NCBI GenBank assembly: GCA_045531405.1
Contig: JAZSDX010000044.1
Coordinates: forward strand, 28,008 to 92,007
DNA length: 64,000 bases
Direction of reading: 5' to 3'
Source of the DNA: RGIG4079 sp045531405
GTDB taxonomy: Bacteria > Bacteroidota > Bacteroidia > Bacteroidales > Muribaculaceae
Under the pieces are notes generated by a model, which was given only the letters and a program-made list of their open reading frames with translations, was not told the origin of the DNA and made no database searches. The position numbers and the translations under genes were made by a program. Below are positions 23,757 through 33,312 of this stretch, one piece after another; the stretch's first letter is position 1, and each line of letters opens with the position of its first letter.

Positions 23757-24305
23757 ATGGAAATTAAGCCTAAATCAGTATTTCGTCGTGGTGCCGAAGA
23801 TGGCATGTGGTTTGGACTATACCTTAGCATAATGTTTATTTTCACTGCATTAGCCACTACAATCCCTTTCATCGGATTCTTATCCACGATAATGGCATTA
23901 GCAGTACCTGTATATGCGTTTATTACGTTGCGTAAAGGGTTTATTGAAAATGGTTGTTTCTACACTTTTTCAGAGATATGGACTCATGGCATCGTACTTT
24001 TTGCTTGTGGCACGCTAATAATGGCATTAACAATCGTAGTATATATGACTTGGATTGACCCCAACTTTATCTATGACCAATGCATTATCGCCATCAACAC
24101 CTACAAAACAATCGGAGGAGAAATGGGCAATGAGGTTGCTTCGACTCTTGAAAAAGCTATTGAGCAAAACCTTCTACCTACTCCTATTTCGCTCGCCGGA
24201 AACATATTATCGTTTAGCATATTTAGTGGGTCGATATTATCAATGATACTCGCACCTATCATTCGTTTCTTTCGCCCTAAAAAAAATAATAGCATTTCTC
24301 AGTAA
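23757..24305 (+). CDS. DUF4199 family integral membrane protein
   Basis: A 182-residue membrane protein with about four hydrophobic helices (residues ~18-40, 42-62, 76-100 and 145-168) and a polar segment between the third and fourth (DPNFIYDQCIIAINTYKTIGGEMGNEVASTLEKA). The organisation fits the DUF4199 family of Bacteroidetes. It is 16 bases upstream of a glycosyltransferase of the dolichol-phosphate-mannose-synthase type, a common neighbour of DUF4199 in this phylum, so it may be linked to lipid-linked sugar handling; that is inference. Promoter elements lie in the hairpin element just upstream. Confidence 0.82.
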   Translation: MEIKPKSVFRRGAEDGMWFGLYLSIMFIFTALATTIPFIGFLSTIMALAVPVYAFITLRKGFIENGCFYTFSEIWTHGIVLFACGTLIMALTIVVYMTWIDPNFIYDQCIIAINTYKTIGGEMGNEVASTLEKAIEQNLLPTPISLAGNILSFSIFSGSILSMILAPIIRFFRPKKNNSISQ

Positions 24306-24321
24306 TAAAATTTCAAACACT

Positions 24322-25287
24322 ATGGATATATCGGTAATCGTACCTCTTTACAACGAAGCAGAATCACTTCCTGAACTTGAAGCATGGATACGCCAAGTAA
24401 TGGCCGAAAACAATTTCACTTATGAGATTATTTTCATCAACGATGGCAGCACCGACAATTCTTGGCAAGTGATTCGCTCTCTTCAAAAAAACAACCCTTC
24501 GGTCAAGGGTGTATGTTTTCGTCGCAACTATGGCAAATCTCCGGCCTTGAACACCGGTTTTGCTCGAGCAAATGGCGATGTCATTATCACAATGGATGCC
24601 GACTTGCAAGATAGTCCCGATGAAATACCCGAACTTTATCGCATGATTACCGAAGACGACTACGACTTAGTTTCGGGATGGAAACAAAAACGTTATGACC
24701 CTCTATCAAAAACAATTCCCACAAAACTATTCAATGCCACAGCTCGCAAAGTGAGCGGCATCAAGAATCTACACGACTTCAATTGTGGACTAAAAGCCTA
24801 TCGCAAAAAAGTGGTGAAACACATTGAAGTATATGGCGATATGCACCGCTATATCCCCTATCTTGCCAAGCTTGCCGGATTTAACAAAATTGGAGAAAAA
24901 GTGGTTCATCATCAAGCTCGCAAATATGGTTTTACCAAATTTGGGCTTGATCGATTTGTCAATGGGTATCTCGACCTTGCGACATTGTGGTTTACCGGCA
25001 AATTCGGAGTTAAACCCATGCACTTTTTCGGGCTACTTGGCAGTTTGATGTTTATCTTAGGCTTATTAGCAGTTGTTATCGTTGGAGGCATGAAACTATA
25101 CAATATGTATAGTGGCAACACATATCATCTTGTAACCGAATCTCCCTATTTCTATCTATCACTCGTAACAATGATTATCGGCACTCAACTATTCCTTGCC
25201 GGCTTTGTGGGAGAATTGGTTGTTCGCAACTCTCCTCGTCGCAACGACTACGAAATCGAAGAAGAACTCAATATCAAAAACGACTAA
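24322..25287 (+). CDS. Glycosyltransferase family 2 (polyprenyl-phosphate sugar synthase type)
   Basis: A 321-residue membrane glycosyltransferase. The GT-A domain has the expected elements: SVIVPLYNEAESLPEL, FINDGSTDNSW, and the metal-binding MDADLQDSPDEIPEL near residues 92-106; HDFNCGLKAYRKKV follows. Two hydrophobic helices occupy the C-terminus (FFGLLGSLMFILGLLAVVIVGG and FYLSLVTMIIGTQLFLAGFVGEL). The layout is that of GtrB/DPM1-like enzymes, which move a sugar from a nucleotide donor to undecaprenyl phosphate in the cytoplasmic membrane. The donor sugar is unknown. Confidence 0.92.
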   Translation: MDISVIVPLYNEAESLPELEAWIRQVMAENNFTYEIIFINDGSTDNSWQVIRSLQKNNPSVKGVCFRRNYGKSPALNTGFARANGDVIITMDADLQDSPDEIPELYRMITEDDYDLVSGWKQKRYDPLSKTIPTKLFNATARKVSGIKNLHDFNCGLKAYRKKVVKHIEVYGDMHRYIPYLAKLAGFNKIGEKVVHHQARKYGFTKFGLDRFVNGYLDLATLWFTGKFGVKPMHFFGLLGSLMFILGLLAVVIVGGMKLYNMYSGNTYHLVTESPYFYLSLVTMIIGTQLFLAGFVGELVVRNSPRRNDYEIEEELNIKND

Positions 25288-25300
25288 TCGCTATCACGCC

Positions 25301-25828
25301 ATGAGTTTCAATAATCTTGCAAAATCCCGATACTCTTGTCGCAACTTTGATCGTGACAAAATTGTCAATCGCGACCTCTTGACAAGAATCATTGATTCTG
25401 CACGGCTTGCGCCATCGGCTTGCAATCGTCAGCCCTGGATTTTCATTGTTGTTGATGATTGTTGCGAAGTATCCACTCGACAAGCAGTAATTGAAAGCTA
25501 CAATCGTCCGTGGATGAACAACGCACCTGCATTTATTATAGCTTGTGGCAATCACGACGAAGCGTGGCATAGACCTGCCGATGATAAAGATCACACCGAC
25601 ATTGACCTCTCAATAGCCATTGAGCATATATGCCTCGCTGCAACCAACGCAGGGTTAGGCACTTGTTGGGTATGTAATTTTGATGTAGAGAAAATATCTC
25701 ATAGCCTCAATATTCCATCTCACATAGAGCCAATAGCCATCATTCCGATTGGCTATTCTGCCGATAGCAACATCCCATCAAAAAATCGAAAAGAATTAGA
25801 ACAAATCATCAAATGGGGAAAATTCTAA
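25301..25828 (+). CDS. Nitroreductase family protein
   Basis: A 175-residue FMN-dependent nitroreductase-like protein starting at ATG 25301 (MSFNNLAKSRYSCRNFDRD). The flavin-binding start SRYSCRNF, the ARLAPSACNRQPW segment and the C-terminal GTCWVCNFD and PIGYSA elements are typical of the family. Cytosolic, no signal peptide. Natural substrate unknown; family members reduce nitro compounds, quinones or enones with NAD(P)H. It starts 13 bases after the glycosyltransferase, and its 3' end overlaps the following gene by 16 bases. Confidence 0.88.
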   Translation: MSFNNLAKSRYSCRNFDRDKIVNRDLLTRIIDSARLAPSACNRQPWIFIVVDDCCEVSTRQAVIESYNRPWMNNAPAFIIACGNHDEAWHRPADDKDHTDIDLSIAIEHICLAATNAGLGTCWVCNFDVEKISHSLNIPSHIEPIAIIPIGYSADSNIPSKNRKELEQIIKWGKF

Positions 25829-26301
25829 ACCATATAATAGCATTAGCAATAATATTTTTGGCAAGTTGCATCTATTCATGCAACACCGACGGATGTACCG
25901 AGAACCAGAGTAGCATTCCATTGGCAGGCTTCTATTCTTCTGAAAATGGGACTGCAATCTCTGTCAGCTCTCTTGAAATAATAGGCATAGGTGCAATATG
26001 CGACTCCATATTAAACAACAGCATTTCCGCTATCCAACAAGTTTATTTACCTCTTCGTTCAACACAGAACAACACGGCCTATCGTTTTCAATATAACGAT
26101 TCTATCATTTATTGCGACACTATATGGTTTGAATATAATTCAACACCCTATTTTGCTTCAGAAGAATGTGGTGCGATGTATCGATATACTATCACCTCGA
26201 CACGTTATACCAATTTTTTTATTGACTCGGTCATTGTTACCGACCCTGAAATTACAAATATAGATGTGGAACGCATTAAAATTTATTTCAAAACCAACTA
26301 A
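25813..26301 (+). CDS. DUF6452-like lipoprotein
   Basis: A 162-residue envelope protein. The signal LNHIIALAIIFLASCIYSC ends in a lipobox-like cysteine. The mature part contains CTENQSSIPLAGFYSSENG and a beta-rich body, which I associate with the DUF6452 family of Bacteroidales. It overlaps the nitroreductase by 16 bases and is followed 14 bases later by a DUF6048-type protein; this pair is a recurring neighbour set in the order. It is probably an outer-membrane-associated partner of the next protein. No biochemical role is known. Confidence 0.75.
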   Translation: MGKILNHIIALAIIFLASCIYSCNTDGCTENQSSIPLAGFYSSENGTAISVSSLEIIGIGAICDSILNNSISAIQQVYLPLRSTQNNTAYRFQYNDSIIYCDTIWFEYNSTPYFASEECGAMYRYTITSTRYTNFFIDSVIVTDPEITNIDVERIKIYFKTN

Positions 26302-26315
26302 TCATTTTTTAACTA

Positions 26316-27251
26316 ATGCGACACCATATATTAATTGCAATAATATCTCTATTGGCTATAACGATAAATAGCCATGCACAAAGACGAATCAATCCGGTTG
26401 AGACTCCAGCCACACAAACCACGGCTGTAAACCTCAACCCCAAAGACACTACCATTGCGCCCGACCCGTCAAAAATGCCCAACATCATTCATCTTCACGA
26501 TGACAAAGGCAATGTTGTTTATGTTGACACAGTCACAGGAGAGGAATTCATCGACTCAACAACCATCAAACAAAAAACTGAGAATACATATCCCCTCCTC
26601 GATGAAATTACAATAGGGCTTAATATTTGGGACCCAGCGATGCGTTGTTTTGGTCAGAAATATGGGCTTTTTGATATTTGGGCCGAACTCAGCCTTCATA
26701 ACCGATTCAAACCAATCATTGAATTTGGACTTGGGGCAGCATCTTATTCCCCCGAAGATAGAAATTATACCTACAAAAGTGGCATCTCTCCATTTTTCAA
26801 AATAGGTGCAAACTATAACTTTTTATTCAATAAAGAAAAAGAATATCAATTCTATGCCGGATTGAGATATGGGTTCTCTCCTTTCTCTTTTGAAATAACC
26901 GACGTTAAAATTGATAACCCTTATTGGAATGAGAATTACACGACTTCGATTCCCTCCCAAAAATCAAATGTGGGTTATGGAGAAATCGTAATTGGGCTAA
27001 AATTACAAATACATAAACAATGGTCGCTCGGTTGGGCTTTTAAGTATCACGTTATTCTCCACGAAAGCAAATGCGCATATGGAGAACCTTGGTATATTCC
27101 CGGATTTGGCACTCGTGGCGGTTCTCTTACCGGTGCGTTCAATGTAATGTACACAATCCCCTGGGGGAAGAAAAAGACAATTGCCAATCATAACTCCGAA
27201 ATCGAGACACCTAATCACCCCGAGCCACCCATTCCTTCTTCCAATCGATGA
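26316..27251 (+). CDS. DUF6048-like outer-membrane beta-barrel protein
   Basis: A 311-residue protein with a Sec signal (HILIAIISLLAITINSHAQ). After a low-complexity linker (to about residue 90) the body has alternating strands rich in aromatic residues and Gly: EITIGLNIWDPAMRCFGQKYGLFDIWAELSLHNRF, FGLGAASYSPE, FKIGANYNFLF, YAGLRYGFSPFSFE. This fits an outer-membrane barrel of the DUF6048 family. Its stop overlaps the start of the next gene (ATGA), implying coupled translation. Partner is likely the preceding lipoprotein. Confidence 0.8.
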   Translation: MRHHILIAIISLLAITINSHAQRRINPVETPATQTTAVNLNPKDTTIAPDPSKMPNIIHLHDDKGNVVYVDTVTGEEFIDSTTIKQKTENTYPLLDEITIGLNIWDPAMRCFGQKYGLFDIWAELSLHNRFKPIIEFGLGAASYSPEDRNYTYKSGISPFFKIGANYNFLFNKEKEYQFYAGLRYGFSPFSFEITDVKIDNPYWNENYTTSIPSQKSNVGYGEIVIGLKLQIHKQWSLGWAFKYHVILHESKCAYGEPWYIPGFGTRGGSLTGAFNVMYTIPWGKKKTIANHNSEIETPNHPEPPIPSSNR

Positions 27252-27994
27252 AAACCAAACGCATAATTATCATTGGAGCCTCTTCGGGACTTGGAGAAGC
27301 ATTGACTGCCCAATTTGCACAATTAGGGTGGATTATTGGCATTGCCGCTCGTCGCATTGAGGCATTAACCAACTTGCAACAAAAATTCCCTCAATCAATA
27401 ATTGCTACTCAACAAATTGATGTAACGAAGGCTGATGCCGGAGAAAAACTCATTAATCTGATTGAAAAGATAGGAGGGATGGACACCTTGTTGCTGGCGT
27501 CGGGAATCGGGTCACAAAATCCCTCACTCGACATTGATACCGAGCTAAATACCGTTGCAACTAACTCACTTGGGTTTACTCACATTGTTGACACAGCATT
27601 TAATTACTTCCGCAACCGTGCTCTTAACGAGAAACCCGGACAAATAGCAGTTATTTCCTCTATTGCCGGAACTATGGGACTTGGCATTGCTCCTTCTTAT
27701 AGTGCAACAAAACGATATCAACGGCACTACATTGATGCACTTGAGCAACTCGCTCATTTTGAAAAAGTAAATGTAAAATTCACCGACATACGTCCGGGTT
27801 TTGTTGACACACCACTGCTCAACAACTGTCGAAAATTCCCTATGCTCATGAGTGTAGATTATGCCACACCTCGCATCTCAAGAGCAATCCTACGAAGAAA
27901 ACGTGTAGCAATCATCGATTGGCGCTGGCGCTTAGTAGTCGCATTTTGGCATTTGATACCTCGTTTCATTTGGCGATATTTTCCCGCCAAATAG
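27248..27994 (+). CDS. Short-chain dehydrogenase/reductase (SDR) family protein
   Basis: A 248-residue classical SDR. Cofactor motif IIGASSGLGEAL is at residues 8-19; the catalytic Ser lies in VISSIAGTMG, and the Tyr/Lys pair in YSATKRYQRHY. The C-terminal part is basic and aromatic (RRKRVAIIDWRWRLVVAFWHLIPRFIWRYF), consistent with membrane association. The substrate cannot be inferred. Start overlaps the stop of the DUF6048 gene by four bases. Confidence 0.92.
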   Translation: MKTKRIIIIGASSGLGEALTAQFAQLGWIIGIAARRIEALTNLQQKFPQSIIATQQIDVTKADAGEKLINLIEKIGGMDTLLLASGIGSQNPSLDIDTELNTVATNSLGFTHIVDTAFNYFRNRALNEKPGQIAVISSIAGTMGLGIAPSYSATKRYQRHYIDALEQLAHFEKVNVKFTDIRPGFVDTPLLNNCRKFPMLMSVDYATPRISRAILRRKRVAIIDWRWRLVVAFWHLIPRFIWRYFPAK

Positions 27995-28045
27995 CTCTAA
28001 AATTATGTATTTCAGCTAATAATACACTCTTTCTCGTAAATTTGC

Positions 28046-28076
28046 TTTGCGATGAAAAAATATAGTATTAAATTTG
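28046..28076 (+). promoter_or_regulatory. Promoter of the large secreted protein gene
   Basis: TTTG (28046-28049), 19 bases, then TAAATTTG (28069-28076): both Bacteroidetes elements at proper spacing. Transcription would start near 28083, about 60 bases before ATG 28144. Confidence 0.65.
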
Positions 28077-28143
28077 CGAACATAATACCTACCATATTAC
28101 TTATATCGAATCAGAGTTGAATTCATCAAAAAACACAATAATA

Positions 28144-31100
28144 ATGAAATCTAATTATTTGAAATCATTAATGCTCATTATGGCATTAATGTGGTCTTTT
28201 CAGTTTAACACATTTGCGCAAAACGCATTCGCTTACGACATATCGGCAGCCGCCACAAGCAACCCCTCGGTATGTCAAGTGACATATTCACTCAATACAG
28301 CTGCCACAAGTGCTGTTATCGAGGTTTATAGCAACGACAATAAGGAAACCAAATTGTTTGAGGTTGTAGGAACTACTTCTGCCGGAGTGAATAAGGTAAA
28401 TGTTTCGTTTATGGGTAAAAATGTCCCTCTTGGCACATACTGGTTCAAAATCAGAGTTACCAGCACAAATGTTTCTCAACCCACAATTAATTCAAAAATC
28501 GTAAAAATGTGGTCACCATACGGTATTGCCATCGACAACCACCCCGAAAGTGAGCATTTTGGACGAATACTTATTACCGAAAGTCATGTTGGTATTAATA
28601 ATCAAACTTCAGGTTACGTTTCCTCTCAAGACGTAGGGATTGGTGTCGGCATATACGCATTCGACCCGCAATTGAATAGCATCAAAAACTCAAATGGTAA
28701 AAATGGATTTACAGGGGGGCTTACACTTGCCACTGCCAGCGATACTTACCCTTCAGGTTCAAAGGTTCTAGATCCCAAACGATTAGAATATTCTGAAGAC
28801 GGAAAACGATTATTCCTATCAAGAGCGGGCGTCAAAGCTCCCGGTGTATATGAATTAGACCCCGATAATCTTGAAGCCGGTGCAAAATCAATATTTAGCG
28901 GCACATTAAACACGTCAACCGGTCTTATTTCCACAAGCAGTGGCACTGTGATTACCGGGCCGGCACATGGCATGGACGTATATGGTTCCGGCTCGGACCT
29001 AAAAATTGCTGTATATGCAATTGAGACCGGTTATACACCTTTGACATCAAAAGGACAATTAGGCAAAGCATTTGTTTATAATCTTGGGAATGCTACATTA
29101 TGGACCACTGCGCCTTCCCATACATTAGACATCTTGAATTTTGGTTCGTATGAATGTGCTTGGTTGACAAATGAATATGCCGGAGTTCTTTTTGATAAGG
29201 ACGCAAAGGGGGTTTTTGTTTATCAAGGACGCGACAATCCGGGACAGGTATCGGGTGGTACATCTACAACCGGAACACTAAAAGACTACTCCTATCTGCA
29301 TTTTAATTTAACCAATAATACAGCCGACTATGCCGATGAAAGCAAGCGCAAAATATCTATTATGGAGTGGAATCACGACAAAACACTCCTTGCAATACAG
29401 CAATATAATGATGAGGACTACAACTCTGATGGGACTTCAACTAAAGCCGGCCGCATAAAAGTGTATCGGGTAACATACAATAATGATGGTACACACTTGA
29501 CATGGAGTGAGCCAATATATGATGATGTTGTAACCAATGTGGGGTATAACGTGACAACTCTTGCATGGGATTATGCAAATAACCTTTATTTTGGGGGCAA
29601 TAGTAATGAATATGTAGGCTCTATCGCTATGCCTCGCACGAGTGGTGATGTGACGACTCCGGCTCGCAGTTCTGTGACATTCGACCTCACTGCCATTGGA
29701 GCAAGCAATGTGCAGGCAGTGGGTGTAAAAACCAATGCATTAACCTCGGCAAAAAGTATTGATGTAACATGGAATGCCCCTATTCATGGAACAGTAGCAT
29801 CATATGAGGTTCAATATAAGACATCGGAACAAGCCACTTGGACTTCACTTGGTTCTGTATCAAATACTAGCTACACATACAGCCTTACAGCAGATGCTCA
29901 ACTTGACGAGACTTACACTTTTAATATTATCCCCACATTTACCACCGGGGAGGTTGGTGCAAACAGTTCTTCAAACACTATTACCGACTATTCTCCTTCA
30001 ACGCCTATCGATGTAACTGTAGCGCAACAAATGGAGGACGGCAAACACTCTTTCAACCTCACTGTTGATGCAACAATCAACAGCACCAATATCGCAAAAA
30101 ACACATGTTATAATGTGAATGCCATTGATTTAGCAAGCAAATATATTCTTGTCATTACACAAGAATTGGCTGATATTGCAACAAGTGTAACCAATGCCAA
30201 TGGTAATGCATTGACGGTGCAATATGGCTCGGTTATTTCAACCGAAAACGGGATTGAAACAACTCAAGACGCTTATTTTATTGAAGTTGATGCCGATGCA
30301 ACCACTAAGGATATGCCTACCGTAATATTCCATAATGTGGAACCCACAGCAACATACCCCATTGAAGTATATCTCAACGCCTATTCATCAATCGATGAAA
30401 ACAAGGGCAACCTCACCTCAACCGGATGGACCTATCTCCATTACACCAAAGCCTCGGTTACTTCGACCGCAATGATAATGCCTGGCACGACATTCTCATT
30501 TGGTAATGTAAGTATTGTAACCCTTGATGAAAATCCGGTAAGCACAACCAATGAAGATATGCCAATGGGGGCATTCCGAGAAGTAAACTCTACAGAGCCA
30601 ACCAATCCTGTCACATACAATAAAGCTAACTATATTGCCACTTCGGGCAATGTGATTCAAGCACTAAATGTTACCGATGAGGTTCTTGAAAATTGGAACA
30701 CCACTTATGATATTGACCTTATTCACGGCTCAACAACCCATGAGTATAATGCAATCACAGCAAGTAATTCCCAAATCACGGTCGATTTCGAATACCTCCC
30801 CATTGACTATACCGTTGACTATGGCAAAGACAAACGTGGTTACAATCGCGCTAACGACAACACCACATTTGTGGCTAAGGTTGACGTAAACTACACTCGT
30901 AATAATGTGACCCAAACAATCACGGACGTTACCGATGGCAGCGAATTGGTTTTGGCATCAAGTGAGTTTATGCCAACTATTGAAATCAGCAATAGCAACG
31001 GTGTATTGATTAAGAAAACCGAGACCCACTATGATGACAACTGCAAAGACGCCGATGGTAACTACATCAATGGTGGTTACTACAAAACATATTATGATGC

Positions 31101-31743
31101 GACGCTGCAATTGACTTGGAGTGCACCAAATGTGTATCACCTGATTGGTTATTATGCCAATGCGGTTCAAAACGGCACACCACTTCATTGCTGGGGTCAC
31201 TACTTGTCGGACGAAAATGGTGACAAGGCAAACAATTCTTGGATTGAATTTGTGCAAGGTTCTGTACTCACTGACTCACAAATAAACACGATTAACACCA
31301 ATGTGTTGTCGGGCATAGGTTATACCGGTGCCAATAATTGGGCTGAATTGGCTAATATTGGTAGTCTTCCTCTTTTAGTACACTATGTTTATGCTACTAA
31401 TGAAGATGACATGCTCGATGGTGAGTCTGCATCAATCAATGTGTGGATAAGCGCCGATTACCCGATTCTCATGAAAACGAAACCACAAATAATCGTGTCG
31501 GGTGCTGTCGCTATTGATGACACCACTCCCACTATGACTGTGATACAATCTATGCCATCTTCATCAACAGCCATTTATCTTAACAATCAAAATATCACCA
31601 CCGGAGTTGAAAACATAATGATTGAATCTCAAAAAGGCAATGTAAGATACTATAATATGCATGGTGTAGAGGTTATCAATCCATCAAATGGTGTGTTTAT
31701 CAAGATTGAAGGAGAAAAAGCATCTAAAGTTATAATAAAGTAA
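28144..31743 (+). CDS. Large secreted surface protein with Fn3-like repeat and T9SS-like tail
   Basis: A 1199-residue protein with a Sec signal (MKSNYLKSLMLIMALMWSFQFNTFAQ). Residues ~25-115 form a beta domain (VCQVTYSLNTAATSAVIEVYSNDNKET...), ~120-500 a domain with propeller-like recurring features (GKRLFLSRAGVKAPGVYELDPD, HDKTLLAIQQYNDEDYNSDG, WDYANNLYFGGNSNEYVGSIAMPR), then a fibronectin-III-like domain (SIDVTWNAPIHGTVASYEVQYKTSE...). The C-terminus (NVRYYNMHGVEVINPSNGVFIKIEGEKASKVIIK) resembles a type IX secretion sorting domain. It is likely surface-exposed or released; a lipid-free adhesin or lectin role is possible but unproven. Start 28144 is preferred to 28117 for a normal signal peptide. 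Confidence 0.8.
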   Translation: MKSNYLKSLMLIMALMWSFQFNTFAQNAFAYDISAAATSNPSVCQVTYSLNTAATSAVIEVYSNDNKETKLFEVVGTTSAGVNKVNVSFMGKNVPLGTYWFKIRVTSTNVSQPTINSKIVKMWSPYGIAIDNHPESEHFGRILITESHVGINNQTSGYVSSQDVGIGVGIYAFDPQLNSIKNSNGKNGFTGGLTLATASDTYPSGSKVLDPKRLEYSEDGKRLFLSRAGVKAPGVYELDPDNLEAGAKSIFSGTLNTSTGLISTSSGTVITGPAHGMDVYGSGSDLKIAVYAIETGYTPLTSKGQLGKAFVYNLGNATLWTTAPSHTLDILNFGSYECAWLTNEYAGVLFDKDAKGVFVYQGRDNPGQVSGGTSTTGTLKDYSYLHFNLTNNTADYADESKRKISIMEWNHDKTLLAIQQYNDEDYNSDGTSTKAGRIKVYRVTYNNDGTHLTWSEPIYDDVVTNVGYNVTTLAWDYANNLYFGGNSNEYVGSIAMPRTSGDVTTPARSSVTFDLTAIGASNVQAVGVKTNALTSAKSIDVTWNAPIHGTVASYEVQYKTSEQATWTSLGSVSNTSYTYSLTADAQLDETYTFNIIPTFTTGEVGANSSSNTITDYSPSTPIDVTVAQQMEDGKHSFNLTVDATINSTNIAKNTCYNVNAIDLASKYILVITQELADIATSVTNANGNALTVQYGSVISTENGIETTQDAYFIEVDADATTKDMPTVIFHNVEPTATYPIEVYLNAYSSIDENKGNLTSTGWTYLHYTKASVTSTAMIMPGTTFSFGNVSIVTLDENPVSTTNEDMPMGAFREVNSTEPTNPVTYNKANYIATSGNVIQALNVTDEVLENWNTTYDIDLIHGSTTHEYNAITASNSQITVDFEYLPIDYTVDYGKDKRGYNRANDNTTFVAKVDVNYTRNNVTQTITDVTDGSELVLASSEFMPTIEISNSNGVLIKKTETHYDDNCKDADGNYINGGYYKTYYDATLQLTWSAPNVYHLIGYYANAVQNGTPLHCWGHYLSDENGDKANNSWIEFVQGSVLTDSQINTINTNVLSGIGYTGANNWAELANIGSLPLLVHYVYATNEDDMLDGESASINVWISADYPILMKTKPQIIVSGAVAIDDTTPTMTVIQSMPSSSTAIYLNNQNITTGVENIMIESQKGNVRYYNMHGVEVINPSNGVFIKIEGEKASKVIIK

Positions 31744-31771
31744 CCCGATATTATATTCTATCGAGTAATTC

Positions 31772-31816
31772 AAATAATAGAGCTGACAACTATAATGGCT
31801 GTCCGCTCTATTATTT
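31772..31816. terminator. Bidirectional terminator hairpin
   Basis: A 12-bp stem AAATAATAGAGC (31772-31783) / GCTCTATTATTT (31805-31816) with an inner GACA/TGTC pairing. It lies between the convergent genes ending at 31743 and 31846 and can serve both. Confidence 0.8.
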
Positions 31817-31845
31817 ATTGGTTTTAACACAAATCCAATAGGCTT

Positions 31846-32697
31846 TTATTCCACATAAATCATTTTACGTGTCATGCCTCCATCGATTATGATATTTTCA
31901 CCATTGATAAAATCATTTTCAGGCATGGCAAGGAACACACACATACGTGCAATATCTTCGACTTTTCCAACTCTACGTGATGGATGTTGCAGATGATCCT
32001 CCTCTGTCATTGCCGGATATGCCTCACTTTCAATCCACCCGGGTGAGATACAATTAATAGTTATGCCAAGCGGAGCAAGCGACATCATAAGTGCATGTGT
32101 CAACGACGCTATTCCCCCTTTAGAAGCAGCATAACCCTCTGTACCTGCTTCACTTTGTTTATATCGAGTAGAACATAGATTTATAATGCGACCATATGCA
32201 GGTTCTCCACCTTTTTGTGTGCGATGAATTGCCAAACGGCGTGATGTAACAAAGACAGGGCGAAGATTTAGCGATAATACATTATCAAAATCCTCGATAG
32301 TCGATTCTACAAGAGGGACAAAGCCTCCAACACCCACATTATTTACAATTACATCGATATCTCCCCACGACTCAAGCAATCGAGCCATACAAGCCTCCAA
32401 CGCATCTACATCACGCACATCGACAGGATGGAATTGTGCTCCGGTAGCTTGCGCAGTTGCTGCCCCCTTTTTACTATCTATATCACAAAATGCAACACGA
32501 CAATCGGCCTTGCGAAAAGCCTCAACTATAGCTCGACCTATCCCCGACGCACCCCCGGTGATAAACACTCTACGCGAAGGAAATTTCACATTTATCGTAC
32601 CCGGTTTTGCCACCGATGACACTATCTTTGCTTTTAGGCTACCACCCCTTCCCGAGCGATAGTCCTCCATCTTTCGTTCCAAATAATTATCTGCCAT
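31846..32697 (-). CDS. SDR family oxidoreductase
   Basis: A 283-residue SDR with an N-terminal extension of about 40 residues before the nucleotide fold. Motifs: VFITGGASGIGRAI (cofactor), FCDID, NVGVGG, and YAASKGGIASLTHAL with the catalytic Tyr and Lys; the C-terminal NDFINGENIIIDGGMTRKM is typical of 3-oxoacyl reductase and sugar/alcohol dehydrogenase types. It is divergent from dut. Substrate unknown. The extension (MADNYLERKMEDYRSGRGGSLKAK) is basic and may be a real start or include non-conserved residues. Confidence 0.9.
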   Translation of the reverse strand: MADNYLERKMEDYRSGRGGSLKAKIVSSVAKPGTINVKFPSRRVFITGGASGIGRAIVEAFRKADCRVAFCDIDSKKGAATAQATGAQFHPVDVRDVDALEACMARLLESWGDIDVIVNNVGVGGFVPLVESTIEDFDNVLSLNLRPVFVTSRRLAIHRTQKGGEPAYGRIINLCSTRYKQSEAGTEGYAASKGGIASLTHALMMSLAPLGITINCISPGWIESEAYPAMTEEDHLQHPSRRVGKVEDIARMCVFLAMPENDFINGENIIIDGGMTRKMIYVE

Positions 32698-32847
32698 AAT
32701 GAAAGCAAAGATAACTAAAAATTAGAAATTAAAAATGAATAATCTTAAAATCACTCTATCTATTATAAAAATCCCGAATTAATGAGGAAAAATGATATAT
32801 TTTTGTTATTTTCGCGTGATATTCCTAACTCTAAATTTTTATACATA

Positions 32848-33291
32848 ATGGACTCAGTAAAAGTAAAAATTATAAATCGTTCTTCTAACCCTCTTCCCTC
32901 TTACAGCACACTATCTTCAGCAGGGATGGACTTACGCGCTAACCTATCTGAACCTATCACACTCAAACCTCTTGAACGTGCATTAGTTCCAACCGGAATA
33001 TACATCCAACTACCTCAAGGATATGAATGTCAAATTCGCCCTCGTAGTGGTTTGGCTCTCAAACATGGTATTTCGCTCGTAAACACACCCGGCACTATTG
33101 ATGCCGACTATCGTGGTGAGATTGGTGTTATATTAATAAACCTATCTAATGAGCCATTTGTTGTAAATCATGGCGAACGCATTTGCCAAATGGTTGTTAC
33201 AAACTATTCACAAGTAAATTGGTGTGAAGTTGAATCACTTGACGATTCAGAACGTGGAGCAGGTGGATTTGGGCACACCGGAGTTAACTAA
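32848..33291 (+). CDS. dut: dUTP diphosphatase
   Basis: A 147-residue trimeric dUTPase, which hydrolyses dUTP to dUMP and keeps uracil out of DNA. The five family motifs are present in order: AGMDLRA, PRSGLALKHG, NTPGTIDADYRGEIGV (with the catalytic Asp), GERICQMVV and GAGGFGHTG. The internal ATG 32848 (MDSVKVKIINRS) fits family length; the longer frame from 32782 adds 22 non-homologous residues. It heads a run of plus-strand genes that includes TPR, DUF4292, M23 and flippase genes, an order I recall as conserved in Bacteroidetes. Confidence 0.96.
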   Translation: MDSVKVKIINRSSNPLPSYSTLSSAGMDLRANLSEPITLKPLERALVPTGIYIQLPQGYECQIRPRSGLALKHGISLVNTPGTIDADYRGEIGVILINLSNEPFVVNHGERICQMVVTNYSQVNWCEVESLDDSERGAGGFGHTGVN

Positions 33292-33312
33292 AAATTGACA
33301 CACACTCTCAGC